Source: an uncultured Agrobacterium sp.
Lineage (GTDB): Bacteria > Pseudomonadota > Alphaproteobacteria > Rhizobiales > Rhizobiaceae
Length of the DNA stretch: 64,000 bases
Direction: 5' to 3'
Assembly (NCBI GenBank): GCA_913777615.1
Contig: CAJYTK010000005.1
Coordinates: 62,001 to 126,000 of the forward strand
Shown: one piece after another, positions 1 to 8,777 of the stretch
How positions within the stretch are numbered: position 1 is the first letter of the stretch
Layout of the letters: every line of letters starts with the position of its first letter
Made by a program: the position numbers and the translations under genes
The notes under the pieces: model-generated
Database searches by the model: none
What the model was told of the DNA's origin: nothing
What the model saw: only the letters and a program-made list of their open reading frames with translations

Positions 1-138
1 ACGAAAGAGCGTTACAAGCTCGTCTGCAACGATTGGTCAGCCATCAACCAGAAGTCCTATTTCGGTCGTGACGATCTTGTTTTCAGCGAGGTCGAGAATG
101 TGAAACTCAAACAAACGATGCTTGAAGGGCTCGCGTAA
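1..138 (+). CDS. 3' end of an unidentified protein gene (partial)
   Basis: Frame 1 is open from the left edge to a TAA at 136-138 and encodes 45 residues ending in MLEGLA. Codon usage is like the real genes around it: the third position is rich in C and G, and there are no rare-codon runs. The frame begins outside the window, so neither start nor domain can be judged. The visible tail has aromatic and charged residues (KLVCNDWSAIN, KSYFGRDDLVFSEVE) but no motif that I recognise. It converges on the PilZ-like gene that ends at 203, leaving 64 bp between the two stop codons. The reading frame is seen directly; no function can be assigned. Confidence 0.55.
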   Translation, partial: TKERYKLVCNDWSAINQKSYFGRDDLVFSEVENVKLKQTMLEGLA

Positions 139-202
139 GGAAGGCAAGATCTCACGCAGGATCCGAGTTTCGTTTGCCGGAAAGTCTCTGGCAGGCCACA
201 GA

Positions 203-559
203 TCAAAAGGATCGCAGATCCAACGTCCGGTCACGATGGGCGGGATGGGTGCTGAAGACGAAGATGCGATCCATTTCCTTCTGATTGAGAAGGCGAAGGA
301 AGCGAACCTGCACAGTGTTGTTGGCATTTGTCTTCATCAACACGCAGCCGATCTTGTTGATGCGGGCGTCTGGGATGTCCAGATAAAACTCAGCAGGCAA
401 GCTACACTGCGTGATAAATGCGAGAACGGCTTCGGACCGGGAAATCCTGACGACGTCGCAACGGCGGGACGCCATGTTCATGACGGCTTTCTCGGTATAT
501 TCGATGCGCGCCGCGTTCATCGTATCTTCCATCTTGAACCGACCTTCCCGGTCGTACAT
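203..559 (-). CDS. PilZ-like domain protein (degenerate)
   Basis: A 118-residue protein. A paired Arg (ASRRCDVVRISRSEAVLAF) is followed by the order typical of rhizobial PilZ domains: a strand such as LPAEFYLDIPD, a short strand with Cys (KIGCVLMK) and a closing VQVRF. The canonical RxxxR and D/NxSxxG c-di-GMP motifs are not clearly present, so ligand binding is doubtful. I chose the ATG at 559 because AAGGAAG sits about 7 bases upstream; the frame stays open to a TTG at 634, which would add 25 residues. PilZ proteins usually couple c-di-GMP to motility or polysaccharide output, which would suit the locus, but that role is inference. Confidence 0.5.
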   Translation of the reverse strand: MYDREGRFKMEDTMNAARIEYTEKAVMNMASRRCDVVRISRSEAVLAFITQCSLPAEFYLDIPDARINKIGCVLMKTNANNTVQVRFLRLLNQKEMDRIFVFSTHPAHRDRTLDLRSF

Positions 560-925
560 GAAAGATTCTTCCTTGCTCAAGTAGGTCGGCTTACCGAGAT
601 TTGCCCGCACGTTCAACGCGACGTTCCTTTCCAAGTCTTTGCCGAAGAATCCTAAAACAGAAGAGTTTAATTTTCTCTCAAATGACGACGACGGGGTGAC
701 AGCCAGACCTCCCTCGTAAAGGTCACTATTTCAAACCGCCTTGCGACTGGAAAAGCCTCGTTTCCCGACGTAGGCTTCTCCAGAAGAGCAAGCAAAATGG
801 ACGATGCCGAAATAGGTTTCATATTGGAGCGTATCGTTTGCAAGTCAGCCCTCTGCAAACGAGATATACACCTAAAGCGACTTCCGCTTCTTGGCGCAGA
901 AACGTCTTTGAAACCAGTAGGGCAG
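560..925. other. Intergenic stretch with no convincing gene
   Basis: Between the PilZ-like gene start and the end of aglK there is only a possible 63-codon - strand frame (667-858). It has no ribosome-binding site or recognisable composition and I do not call it. No tRNA or repeat was seen. The promoter of the PilZ-like gene should lie in 560-660. Confidence 0.4.
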
Positions 926-949
926 ATATCGGCGAACTATCGCCGATAT
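926..949 (-). terminator. Stem-loop over the aglK stop codon
   Basis: ATATCGGCG (926-934) and CGCCGATAT (941-949) form a perfect 9-bp stem with a 6-nt loop. The loop contains the aglK stop codon (TAG, complement of 937-939). There is no T-run on the - strand side, so this may end the agl transcript weakly or protect its 3' end. Confidence 0.4.
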
Positions 950-2025
950 GTTTTACCGAGTGCATCGAAAAGATGTAGCTTTTCGGACGGCGCAGAGAAG
1001 CGCAATGTTTCGCCTTTCTTCACAGGCGCTATGCCAGGAATTTTGACGATGATCGGCTCCTCACCTGACGGGGCCTCCAGGTAGAGCAGTGTCACTTCAC
1101 CCAGAGCTTCTACGATGGAAACCTTGCCCTCGAAGAGATAGTCGTCGCCGGTCGCAATTGACAGGTCTTCGGGACGCACGCCGAAGGATGCCGCCTTGCC
1201 CTGTTCGCTTTGCGTGGTCGGGATGTGAACGGCAAGCGGCTTGCCGTCGGCAAGTTTGAGCATGGTCGTCTCACCGGCACTTTCTACTGTAGCGGCAATG
1301 ATATTCATGGCCGGCGAGCCGATGAAGCGCGCGACGAAGAGGTTGGCGGGGTTTTCGTAAAGCTCCAGCGGTTCACCCACCTGCTCCACGCGACCGCCGT
1401 TCAACACCACGATCCGATCTGCCAGCGTCATGGCTTCCACCTGATCGTGAGTCACGTAAATCATGGTGGTGTCGGCCATCTTTTCGCTGAGCTTGGCGAT
1501 CTCGATGCGGGTCGCAACGCGAAGTGCGGCATCGAGGTTCGAGAGCGGCTCGTCGAAGAGAAAGACTTTGGGGTTACGGCAGATAGCGCGACCGATGGCA
1601 ACACGTTGACGCTGGCCACCGGAGAGTGCTTTCGGAAGACGCTCCAGATATTGCGTCAACTGCAAGATTTCGGCGGCAGCGCGAACACGGCGATCAATCT
1701 CCTGCTTGCTTTCCTTTGCGATCTTCATGCCGAAGGCCATGTTGTCGTAGACCGTCATGTGCGGATAGAGCGCGTAGGACTGGAACACCATGGCGATGCC
1801 GCGCCGTGACGGCGGGATCTCATTCACCAACTGGCCGTCGATATACATTTCGCCGCCAGTGATTTCCTCCAGACCGGCGATCATGCGCAAAAGCGTGGAC
1901 TTGCCGCAGCCGGACGGACCGACGAAGACAATGAACTCGCCCTGCTTGATATCGAGGTCGATCCCATGCAGGACCTTGACCTCACCATAGGATTTACGGA
2001 TGCCCTTGAGAATAAGTCCAGTCAT
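937..2025 (-). CDS. aglK: Alpha-glucoside ABC transporter ATP-binding protein AglK
   Basis: A 362-aa MalK/UgpC-type ATPase that powers alpha-glucoside (sucrose, maltose, trehalose) import. Visible motifs: Walker A GPSGCGKST near residue 36-44, Q-loop in VFQSYALYPHM, ABC signature LSGGQRQR near 134-141, Walker B VFLFDEPLSNLD near 153-164, and switch His in YVTHDQVEAM. The C-terminal ~120 residues are the TOBE/regulatory extension of the sugar-importer subfamily. It is the last gene of the aglEFGAK operon and starts 22 bp after aglA ends. Substrate is assigned from the operon: binding protein, two permeases and alpha-glucosidase. Confidence 0.93.
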   Translation of the reverse strand: MTGLILKGIRKSYGEVKVLHGIDLDIKQGEFIVFVGPSGCGKSTLLRMIAGLEEITGGEMYIDGQLVNEIPPSRRGIAMVFQSYALYPHMTVYDNMAFGMKIAKESKQEIDRRVRAAAEILQLTQYLERLPKALSGGQRQRVAIGRAICRNPKVFLFDEPLSNLDAALRVATRIEIAKLSEKMADTTMIYVTHDQVEAMTLADRIVVLNGGRVEQVGEPLELYENPANLFVARFIGSPAMNIIAATVESAGETTMLKLADGKPLAVHIPTTQSEQGKAASFGVRPEDLSIATGDDYLFEGKVSIVEALGEVTLLYLEAPSGEEPIIVKIPGIAPVKKGETLRFSAPSEKLHLFDALGKTYRR

Positions 2026-2046
2026 GCGGTGCTCCTCCCTATCCTG

Positions 2047-3732
2047 TTACGCGTGCCGGGCGAAAAACGCGCCCCATGCCGGAAGTTCTACGGTCGTCCC
2101 ATTCCGTTCAGCCGAAAAGCCGTGGCCTTCCAAGACATCCCACTCACCGTCCGGTAGGTTTGCCGTTGCTGCGACTGCGGAGAGGTTGAAGAGGCAAAGC
2201 ACGGTTTCGTTGCCAAGCGTGCGGGTATAGCTCGAGACAGTCGCATCCGCGTCCTGGAATTCGATCTTGCCCTTTGCAAAGGCAGGGTGCTGCTTGCGGA
2301 ACGCCAGGAAGCGGCGATAGTGCTCCAGAACAGAGCCTTCGTTGCCCTGCTGCGCGCTGACTGCGCGCATCTTGTGTTCCGTCGGGATAGGAAGCCATGT
2401 CTTGTCGGAGGTGGAGAAGCCTGCCTGCGCGTGGCCGGCATCCCAGACCATTGGCGTGCGGCAGCCATCGCGGCCCTTGAATTCCGGCCAGAACTGAATG
2501 CCGTAGGGATCCTGCAGATCTTCGAAGGCGATGTCGGCTTCCGTAAGGCCAAGCTCTTCTCCCTCATAGATGCAGACAGAGCCGCGTTGCGTCATCAGCA
2601 GAGCCGACAGCACCTTGGCGAAAGCATCCTTGTCCTCGACCGCATCACCCCAGCGGGTCACATGGCGCACGACATCGTGGTTGGAGAAAGCCCAGCAGGC
2701 CCAGCCTTCAGGAGCCGCCTTGGCAAAGGCTGCCTGGACTTCTGCAACGCGGGCCGGGGTTAGCGCATCCGGTGCCAGGAATTCGAACGCGTAGCACATC
2801 TGCATCTTGTCATCGCCCGACGTGTATTCGCCGACGATTTCAAGACCGCGCTGGCTGTCACCGACTTCGCCGACAGCGGCGATATCCTGGAACTCGTCCA
2901 GAACGGCGCGGAAGCGCTTGAGGAATTCCAGGTTTTCCGGGCGGTTCTTGTCGTAGATATGTTCCTGGAAATTATAAGGGTTCACGGCAGGCGCGGTCGA
3001 AGCATTGCGGCGTTCTGGCGCAAGTGCAGGGTTGTCGCGCAGTTCCTTGTCGTGGAAGTAGAAGTTGATCGTATCGAGGCGGAAGCCATCGACGCCGCGC
3101 TTCAGCCAGAAGCGGGTGATGTTCAACAGCTCTTCCTGAACTTCCGGATTATGCAGATTGAGGTCCGGCTGCGAGGTCAGGAAATTGTGCATGTAATATT
3201 GCATGCGGGTCGGGTCCCACTGCCAACCGGAACCACCGAAGATCGACAGCCAGTTGTTGGGCGGCGTGCCGTCCGGCTTGCCATCGCTCCAAACATACCA
3301 ATCCGCCCGCGGATTGCTGCGGCTGGACCGGCTTTCCACGAACCAGGGATGCTGGTCGGAGGTGTGAGACAGAACCAGATCGATCATCACGCGGATACCA
3401 AGGCGATGTGCCTCAGTAATCAGGCCATCGAAATCCGCCAACGTGCCAAACATCGGATCAACATCGACGTAGTTCGAGACGTCGTAGCCGAAGTCCCGCA
3501 TGGGCGAAGTGAAGAAGGGCGAGATCCAGATGGCATCCGCGCCGAGATTGGCAATGTGTTCCAGTCTGGAGGTGATGCCCTTCAGGTCTCCGATGCCATC
3601 GCCGTTGGAGTCCTGATAGGAGCGCGGATAAATCTGGTAGATCACAGCGCCGCGCCACCAATCCTTGTCGGGAGTGAGAGCGGAAGAAACGGTCGCGGTC
3701 ATGGCATTGTCCTGTTGATTGAAAGCATTCAT
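2047..3732 (-). CDS. aglA: Alpha-glucosidase AglA (GH13)
   Basis: A 561-aa cytoplasmic glycoside hydrolase of family 13, of the oligo-1,6-glucosidase/alpha-glucosidase type. It hydrolyses imported alpha-glucosides to glucose plus aglycone or fructose. All four GH13 regions are visible: DLVLSHTSDQHPWF (region I), GFRLDTINFYF with the nucleophile Asp (II), VGEVGD with the acid/base Glu (III) and FSNHDVVR (IV). The N-terminal WWRGAVIYQIYPRSY is typical. There is no signal peptide, so it acts inside the cell after AglEFGK uptake. Start 3732 is supported by GGGAGG inside the end of aglG; an ATG ten codons in (3702) is possible. Confidence 0.93.
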   Translation of the reverse strand: MNAFNQQDNAMTATVSSALTPDKDWWRGAVIYQIYPRSYQDSNGDGIGDLKGITSRLEHIANLGADAIWISPFFTSPMRDFGYDVSNYVDVDPMFGTLADFDGLITEAHRLGIRVMIDLVLSHTSDQHPWFVESRSSRSNPRADWYVWSDGKPDGTPPNNWLSIFGGSGWQWDPTRMQYYMHNFLTSQPDLNLHNPEVQEELLNITRFWLKRGVDGFRLDTINFYFHDKELRDNPALAPERRNASTAPAVNPYNFQEHIYDKNRPENLEFLKRFRAVLDEFQDIAAVGEVGDSQRGLEIVGEYTSGDDKMQMCYAFEFLAPDALTPARVAEVQAAFAKAAPEGWACWAFSNHDVVRHVTRWGDAVEDKDAFAKVLSALLMTQRGSVCIYEGEELGLTEADIAFEDLQDPYGIQFWPEFKGRDGCRTPMVWDAGHAQAGFSTSDKTWLPIPTEHKMRAVSAQQGNEGSVLEHYRRFLAFRKQHPAFAKGKIEFQDADATVSSYTRTLGNETVLCLFNLSAVAATANLPDGEWDVLEGHGFSAERNGTTVELPAWGAFFARHA

Positions 3733-3740
3733 GGGTTCGA

Positions 3741-4901
3741 TCAGCCTCCCTTGACGGAGCCAGCCAAGAGGCCGCGCACAAGGTAACGTTGGAGCGCAAA
3801 GAAGACGCAGAGCGGCACGATAATGGTGACGAAGGCCGACGCGGTAAGAATTTCCCAGTTGCCGCCACGCGAGCCGAGCAGCGCGTTCAACGCACCAGTC
3901 AGCACCAGTTCATCCTTCTGTGTGCCGAGGAACACCATGGCGACGAGCAGGTCGTTCCAGGTCCAGAGAAACTGGAAGATGGCAAAGGAGGCGAGCGCCG
4001 GGAAGGACAGCGGCAAGACGATCTTGACGAAAATTTCGAAATCGCTGGCGCCATCGACGCGAGCGCTCTCGATGATTTCCTTCGGCAGACCGGAGATATA
4101 ATTGCGCAGCAGATAGATGGCGAGCGGCAGACCAAAGGCTGTGTGTGCCAACCAGATGCCGGCATAGGTCTTGGACGGCACGCCAAAGACGTTGCCGATC
4201 CAGTTATAGAGCTGGAGCAGCGGAATGAGCGACATCTGCAACGGCACGACGATCAAACCAACCACAAGCGCAATCATCAACGAGCGGCCACTGAAGCGCA
4301 TCCAAGAGAGCGCGTAGGCCGCGAACGCCGCAATCAATATCGGAATGATGGTTGCGGGAATGGCGACTGTCAGAGAGTTGACGAAGGACTGACCGATCCC
4401 TTCGGAGAGGAGCACGGTGCGATAATTGTCGAGCGTGAAGATCGGCGGCGTGGAAACGACGACATAGACGCGTTTTGCGCGCGATCCTTCGAAGCTGGCA
4501 TTTTTGCTATATTGATAGCTACCGTCCTCGTTGAGCTGGAGCGTCTCGCCATCACCGAGATCGGCAGACGTACCGGCCTTGAAGGCTGCCGGTTCCTGAA
4601 CACGCACGCCGAAGGCGGAGACATGGCCGCTCTTGCCTTCACCGAAGACGTTTCCGGCAATGACGAAGCGGTCTCCCTGCTGGGTCTGTGTGGATGGATC
4701 AGCAAGACGCAACGCTTGCGTTTGATTGGAACTGGAGAAGGCCGTCCACCAGCCGGAGACGACGATCTGATCCTTGTCGCGCAGCGAGCTGACCAGAATG
4801 CCGAGCGTCGGCAAGAGCCAGAGCAAAACGATGAAGAGGACGCTGGCATGGACGATAAGACGGGGCAGGCCGATGCGGCGCAGACGGGTTGCGATGGTCA
4901 T
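3741..4901 (-). CDS. aglG: Alpha-glucoside ABC transporter permease AglG
   Basis: A 386-aa inner-membrane permease of the MalG type. After a first membrane helix (about residues 15-37) comes a ~110-residue soluble, probably periplasmic insert. The MetI-like domain follows from about residue 160, with five further helices. The coupling loop that contacts AglK is clear: EIIESARVDGASDFEIFVKI, about 90 residues before the C-terminus. The insert is what makes AglG longer than MalG (~296 aa). The gene begins one base after aglF ends, which suggests translational coupling. Confidence 0.92.
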   Translation of the reverse strand: MTIATRLRRIGLPRLIVHASVLFIVLLWLLPTLGILVSSLRDKDQIVVSGWWTAFSSSNQTQALRLADPSTQTQQGDRFVIAGNVFGEGKSGHVSAFGVRVQEPAAFKAGTSADLGDGETLQLNEDGSYQYSKNASFEGSRAKRVYVVVSTPPIFTLDNYRTVLLSEGIGQSFVNSLTVAIPATIIPILIAAFAAYALSWMRFSGRSLMIALVVGLIVVPLQMSLIPLLQLYNWIGNVFGVPSKTYAGIWLAHTAFGLPLAIYLLRNYISGLPKEIIESARVDGASDFEIFVKIVLPLSFPALASFAIFQFLWTWNDLLVAMVFLGTQKDELVLTGALNALLGSRGGNWEILTASAFVTIIVPLCVFFALQRYLVRGLLAGSVKGG

Positions 4902-4902
4902 A

Positions 4903-5919
4903 TCAGCGGCCCTCCATCTCGCGGTTCGCCTGGCGGATGTTCCAGATCATGATCGGCGTGACGGCTGCCATGATGACAAGCGCGATAACGGCACTTCGCC
5001 CGCTATCTCCACCGCCGCGGAACATCCAGTCGAACATGAGATTGGCAAGAACCATGGTGTTCCACTGGCCATTGGTCATCGTCAGAACAATATCGAAAAC
5101 CTTGAGGACGAGGATGGTGATGGTGGTCCAAACAACAGCGATGGTTCCCCATATCTGCGGCACCATGATCTTCCAGAAAATCTGCCAGCCATTGGCACCG
5201 TCGATGACGGCGGCTTCGATGGTTTCTTCAGGGATTCCGCGAAGGGCCGCCGACAGGATGACCATGGCGAAGCCGGTCTGGATCCAGATCAGGATGACCA
5301 TCAGGAAGAAGTTGTTCCAGAAGGGCATGGAAATCCACACCTGCGGATTGCCGCCGAAGAACTCGACGAGCGCGTTCAGCAGGCCGATCTGCGTTTGCCC
5401 CTCGCCGCGATACTCATATATGAATTTCCAGATGACGGAGGCGCCGACGAAGGAAATCGCCATCGGCATGAAGACGATGGACTTTGCAATGTTACCCCAC
5501 CAGATCCGGTCAGTCATCACAGCGATAACGAGACCGAGGAAGGTGCAGGCGGCGGGGACCACGGCAAGCCAGAGAATGTTGTTGAAGATCGACTGGCGGA
5601 AACCGGCGTCGTAGAAGGCCCAGACGTAATTGGCGAGACCGACGTAATTGGCTCCTGTCCGATCGTAGAAAGACAGGATGAAGGTCGCAACGACCGGGTA
5701 GACAAGATAGACGGCAAGCAGCAGCAGGGCCGGCCCGACAAAGAGCCAGGGACGAACGGCCGCGCGCCGGTTGAGATTGCGCGACGCGTGAATGACATCG
5801 CCGTCCCGCACCGGAAAGATAAATTGCAACGCCTTGTCCGACAGCCAGTAATAGGCGGCGCAGGCAAAGACGCCGACGATAACGACACCCAGCGCGGATA
5901 CGATTTGCGTGATCATCAT
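4903..5919 (-). CDS. aglF: Alpha-glucoside ABC transporter permease AglF
   Basis: A 338-aa MalF-type inner-membrane permease that partners AglG. It has an N-terminal helix pair (MMITQIVSALGVVIVGVFAC and WLFVGPALLLLAVYLVYPVV) and then the MetI domain. The coupling-loop motif is ETIEAAVIDGANGWQIFWKI. There are about eight hydrophobic segments. It is separated from aglE by 93 bp holding two hairpins (5945-6002), while everything downstream is tightly packed. This is the usual binding-protein-operon layout, in which the binding protein is made in excess over the membrane components. Confidence 0.92.
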   Translation of the reverse strand: MMITQIVSALGVVIVGVFACAAYYWLSDKALQFIFPVRDGDVIHASRNLNRRAAVRPWLFVGPALLLLAVYLVYPVVATFILSFYDRTGANYVGLANYVWAFYDAGFRQSIFNNILWLAVVPAACTFLGLVIAVMTDRIWWGNIAKSIVFMPMAISFVGASVIWKFIYEYRGEGQTQIGLLNALVEFFGGNPQVWISMPFWNNFFLMVILIWIQTGFAMVILSAALRGIPEETIEAAVIDGANGWQIFWKIMVPQIWGTIAVVWTTITILVLKVFDIVLTMTNGQWNTMVLANLMFDWMFRGGGDSGRSAVIALVIMAAVTPIMIWNIRQANREMEGR

Positions 5920-5944
5920 TCCCTCCCCGATCTTACTTATATTC

Positions 5945-6002
5945 GGCGCGTTTCCCGCGCCGTTCTATCGATGACAGCCCGGCAGCGATGACTGCCGGGC
6001 TG
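5945..6002 (-). terminator. Tandem stem-loops between aglE and aglF
   Basis: The first is an 11-bp perfect stem, CAGCCCGGCAG (5975-5985) with CTGCCGGGCTG (5992-6002), and a 6-nt loop. The second is GGCGCG (5945-5950) with CGCGCC (5956-5961) and a 5-nt loop. The first begins 10 bases after the aglE stop on the - strand. There is no T-run, so 3'-end protection or partial attenuation is more likely than full termination. Confidence 0.7.
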
Positions 6003-6012
6003 GATCTGAGGA

Positions 6013-7374
6013 TTACTTCAAGCCGTCCCAGGCCTTCTGGATATCGTTGGCGACCTGCTCGGCAGACTTGCCGCCGACGAAATCGACCATACCGGTCCAG
6101 AACGCGCCAGCGCCGATCTTGCCAGGCATGAGGTCGGAACCATCGAAGCCAAAGGTAGTGGCCGTCGTCAGAATTTCGCCCTGACGCTTAACCTGATCAT
6201 TGGCATAGGCATCCGTGTTCACACCCTTGAATGGTGTGAGGAAGCCAGACTGCGCCATCCAGACTTCATGGGCGATCGGCGTCTTGAGGAACTCTACGAG
6301 AGCACGCGCAGCCTTGGAGTCCTTGGTGATGGTAAAGAGCGTTCCAGCACCGAGAACCGGCTTGCCGAGATCGGCCTTGGAGGCGAAGGTCGGCATGTAG
6401 AAAAAGTCAACATCCGTTCCGACCTTCGTTCCCTCTGGGAAGAAGGATGGGATGAAGGAAGCCTGACGGTGCAGGTAGCACTTCGGTGGAATGTCGAAGA
6501 GGCCCTTCGGGCTGTCACGGAAGTCGGTAGAGGCAACAGCGGCAACACCGCCCGAAACATACTTGTCGTTCTTGGCGAACTTGCCGAATTCCTCGATGGC
6601 GGCAACGACGCGCGGATCGTTGAACTTCACCTCATTCGTCGTCCACTTCTGGTAGACATCGAGCGGCTGCGTGCGCAGCATGAAGTCTTCCACCCAATCG
6701 GTTGCCGGCCAGCCGGTCGCGCCACCAGAGCCGAGACCGATGCACCATGGCGTGCCGCCATCGGCGACGATCTGGTCGCTGAGCTTGACGAGATCTTCCA
6801 TGGTCTCCGGCACCTTGTAACCGGCTTCCTCGAAGTTCTCAGGAACGTACCAGACCAGCGACTTGACGTCGGCCTTGAACGGGAAGGCGAAATAGGCCTT
6901 GTTGCCGTCCTTGTTCTTGTACATGCCAAGATCGACCCAGGACTGGCCCGCGCCGTAATTTTCCTTCACCCAATTTGCCGTCTCGTCACCGAGCGGAGTG
7001 AGAAGTCCCTTGGCGGCGAGGTCAGCCAGAAGGCCAGGCTGCGGCAGGATCGCGACGTTTGGCGGCGAGCCGGCCTGCGTGTCGATGACGATCTGCTGCT
7101 CGTAATTTTCCGAAGACGAATAACGGACATTGACGCCGGTCGCATCGGCGAAATAGGCCAGCACGGACTGGAACAGGGCTTCGTCTTCGCCGCGCCACGG
7201 TCCGAAGATGGTCAGCGTTTCGCCCTTCAGGCTGGAATTGGCGGCCTTGAAGGCTTCGTAGCTCTTCCAGTTGAACTTGCTGTCTTCACCCGGCTTGAAT
7301 TTGAGATCGGCAGCAAAGGATGCGCCCGACAGAAGCGTGGCTACGGCAACGGTCGTCAAAAATAATTTTTTCAT
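6013..7374 (-). CDS. aglE: Periplasmic alpha-glucoside-binding protein AglE
   Basis: A 453-aa extracellular solute-binding protein of the large sugar-binding family. A Sec signal peptide is plain: MKK, a hydrophobic core LFLTTVAVATLLS, then ASFA before ADLKFKPG. The mature protein captures alpha-glucosides in the periplasm and delivers them to AglFG. The motif LTIFGPWRGEDEALFQSVLAYF near residue 55 and the VPETMEDLVKL segment are typical of the AglE group. It is the first gene of the operon and starts 280 bp from aglR, with the operator palindromes between them. GGGAGGTAG upstream is a good ribosome-binding site. Confidence 0.93.
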   Translation of the reverse strand: MKKLFLTTVAVATLLSGASFAADLKFKPGEDSKFNWKSYEAFKAANSSLKGETLTIFGPWRGEDEALFQSVLAYFADATGVNVRYSSSENYEQQIVIDTQAGSPPNVAILPQPGLLADLAAKGLLTPLGDETANWVKENYGAGQSWVDLGMYKNKDGNKAYFAFPFKADVKSLVWYVPENFEEAGYKVPETMEDLVKLSDQIVADGGTPWCIGLGSGGATGWPATDWVEDFMLRTQPLDVYQKWTTNEVKFNDPRVVAAIEEFGKFAKNDKYVSGGVAAVASTDFRDSPKGLFDIPPKCYLHRQASFIPSFFPEGTKVGTDVDFFYMPTFASKADLGKPVLGAGTLFTITKDSKAARALVEFLKTPIAHEVWMAQSGFLTPFKGVNTDAYANDQVKRQGEILTTATTFGFDGSDLMPGKIGAGAFWTGMVDFVGGKSAEQVANDIQKAWDGLK

Positions 7375-7418
7375 GTGATCTACCTCCCATCACATTAATC
7401 GGCTTCGGCGTATCTTTT

Positions 7419-7430
7419 CAAAGCGCTTTG
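7419..7430. promoter_or_regulatory. Probable AglR operator, proximal to aglE
   Basis: CAAAGCGCTTTG is a perfect 12-bp palindrome, 45 bases upstream of the aglE start codon. It fits the AAAGCGCTTT core of LacI/GalR-family operators, and a LacI-family gene lies next to it. Confidence 0.75.
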
Positions 7431-7578
7431 GCTGCCTATTCATCTCATTGAGAATTGCTCAGAGTCAAGAGGGTTGATGATCATCCCAAATTTGGTCCTC
7501 TTTTGCTGCGCGGAAGACTGTATTTGCGCTGCAGCAGAGTTTTTTGAATTGTCTAGCGCTTCAACACTTGCTAGCCTT

Positions 7579-7590
7579 CAAAGCGGTTTG
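7579..7590. promoter_or_regulatory. Probable second AglR operator, proximal to aglR
   Basis: CAAAGCGGTTTG matches the first site with one change in the centre. It lies 65 bases before the aglR start and 160 bp centre-to-centre from the first site. This suggests autoregulation and possibly looping between two bound dimers. Confidence 0.6.
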
Positions 7591-7654
7591 GAGACGGTGG
7601 AGGAGCTGTCCCTTTCCAGAGTCCGCGGGCTTGAGCAGCAGAGGGAGGCTGGGC

Positions 7655-8677
7655 ATGAATCTGAAACAACTATCGCAGTTGCTTGGCATCTCTCAGACGA
7701 CGATCAGCCGCGCCCTGAACGGTTATCCCGAAGTCAATGCCGAAACGCGCCGGAAGATCATCGAGGCAGCGCGCCAGAACGGTTATCGACCCAACGCGGC
7801 AGCGCAGCGGCTGGCGACCGGCAAGGTCGGCTCCATCGGTCTCGTGATGCCCACGGGTGCAGAACATCAATCCGACGTTCACTTCGGGGAGTTCCTCAAC
7901 GGGCTTGGGGAGGTCTCGGCGAGAAACGGGTTTCACCTCGTTATCATGCCGACCGATCCGCGTGACGAGGACGAAGCGTTGCAGGATCTCGCCGCCAATG
8001 GCACGGTGGACGGCATCTATCTCGCCTATATGAAAAAGAACGATCGTCGCATCGCGATGATGAAGAGCCTGTCGATCCCCTTCATGGTGCACGGCCGCTC
8101 CTGGGGAATCGAGCCGGACTATCCCTTTCTCGACGTCGACAATGAGGGCGCCTTTCATGACGCCGCATCGCTGCTGCTCCAACTCGGCCATGAAAATATC
8201 GCGCTGATCAATGGGCCGGAGGGTTACGACTTTACCTTCCGTCGCTACCGCGGTGTGGAAGCGGCATTGGCCGCTCAGGGCCATTCACTCGATCCTGACA
8301 AGGTCAGCCACAGCGTGATGACCGACGAGGCCGGGTTCCTGATGATGGAGCGGCTGCTCGACCAGCCGCAGCAGCCGACCGCCGTTCTCTGTGCCTCCAC
8401 CGCACTTGCGCTCGGCGCCATCCGCTCGCTGAACCAGCGGGGCCTGCGCCCCGGGCGGGATATTTCCCTCATCGCCCATGACGACGTGCTGCCACTCTTG
8501 AAGCCGGTCAACTTTTCCGTGCCGCTGACCACAACACGGTCCTCTCTTAGAGCAGCAGGCATGCGCGTCGCCGAACGGCTGATCGCCCAGATCAAGACCG
8601 GGCAAAACGAGCCGTTTCACGAGTTGTGGAAAGCGGAACTGGTGGTGCGCGCCTCGACCGGGCCCGCTCCTCGTTAG
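7655..8677 (+). CDS. aglR: LacI-family repressor of the alpha-glucoside operon, AglR
   Basis: A 340-aa transcriptional regulator. The N-terminal helix-turn-helix and hinge are MNLKQLSQLLGISQTTISRA followed by LNGYPEVNAETRRKI, so residue 1 falls exactly at the family's usual start. A periplasmic-binding-like effector domain follows (about 60-335). I chose ATG 7655, which has GGGAGG 7 bases upstream; the frame is open 37 codons further, but those residues match no LacI protein. It is divergent from aglE and flanked by two AAAGCGCTTT-type palindromes. Repression of aglEFGAK relieved by an alpha-glucoside is the expected mode, by analogy with the agl system of Sinorhizobium. Confidence 0.88.
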   Translation: MNLKQLSQLLGISQTTISRALNGYPEVNAETRRKIIEAARQNGYRPNAAAQRLATGKVGSIGLVMPTGAEHQSDVHFGEFLNGLGEVSARNGFHLVIMPTDPRDEDEALQDLAANGTVDGIYLAYMKKNDRRIAMMKSLSIPFMVHGRSWGIEPDYPFLDVDNEGAFHDAASLLLQLGHENIALINGPEGYDFTFRRYRGVEAALAAQGHSLDPDKVSHSVMTDEAGFLMMERLLDQPQQPTAVLCASTALALGAIRSLNQRGLRPGRDISLIAHDDVLPLLKPVNFSVPLTTTRSSLRAAGMRVAERLIAQIKTGQNEPFHELWKAELVVRASTGPAPR

Positions 8678-8777
8678 ATCTACCCCCCGGCTGTCTTAGT
8701 GGCCTCAGTAATTTGATGCAAACTGCAGCTGACCGCCTCAGTTAAAACCCAAGCCCCTATGGCCGGCGAGCCCAACT

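Noticed and set aside
122-655. 177-codon + strand open frame over the PilZ-like gene
   Set aside because: It lies opposite the PilZ-like gene; composition (His/Arg/Asp-rich) is typical of an antisense frame in GC-rich DNA, and no family is recognisable.
667-858. 63-codon - strand frame upstream of aglK end
   Set aside because: No ribosome-binding site, no recognisable sequence, and biased composition.
3789-5991. Long + strand frames (387 and 405 codons) opposite aglG and aglF
   Set aside because: They are antisense to clear permease genes. Their Asp/Glu/Arg/His-rich translations arise from hydrophobic codons read in reverse.
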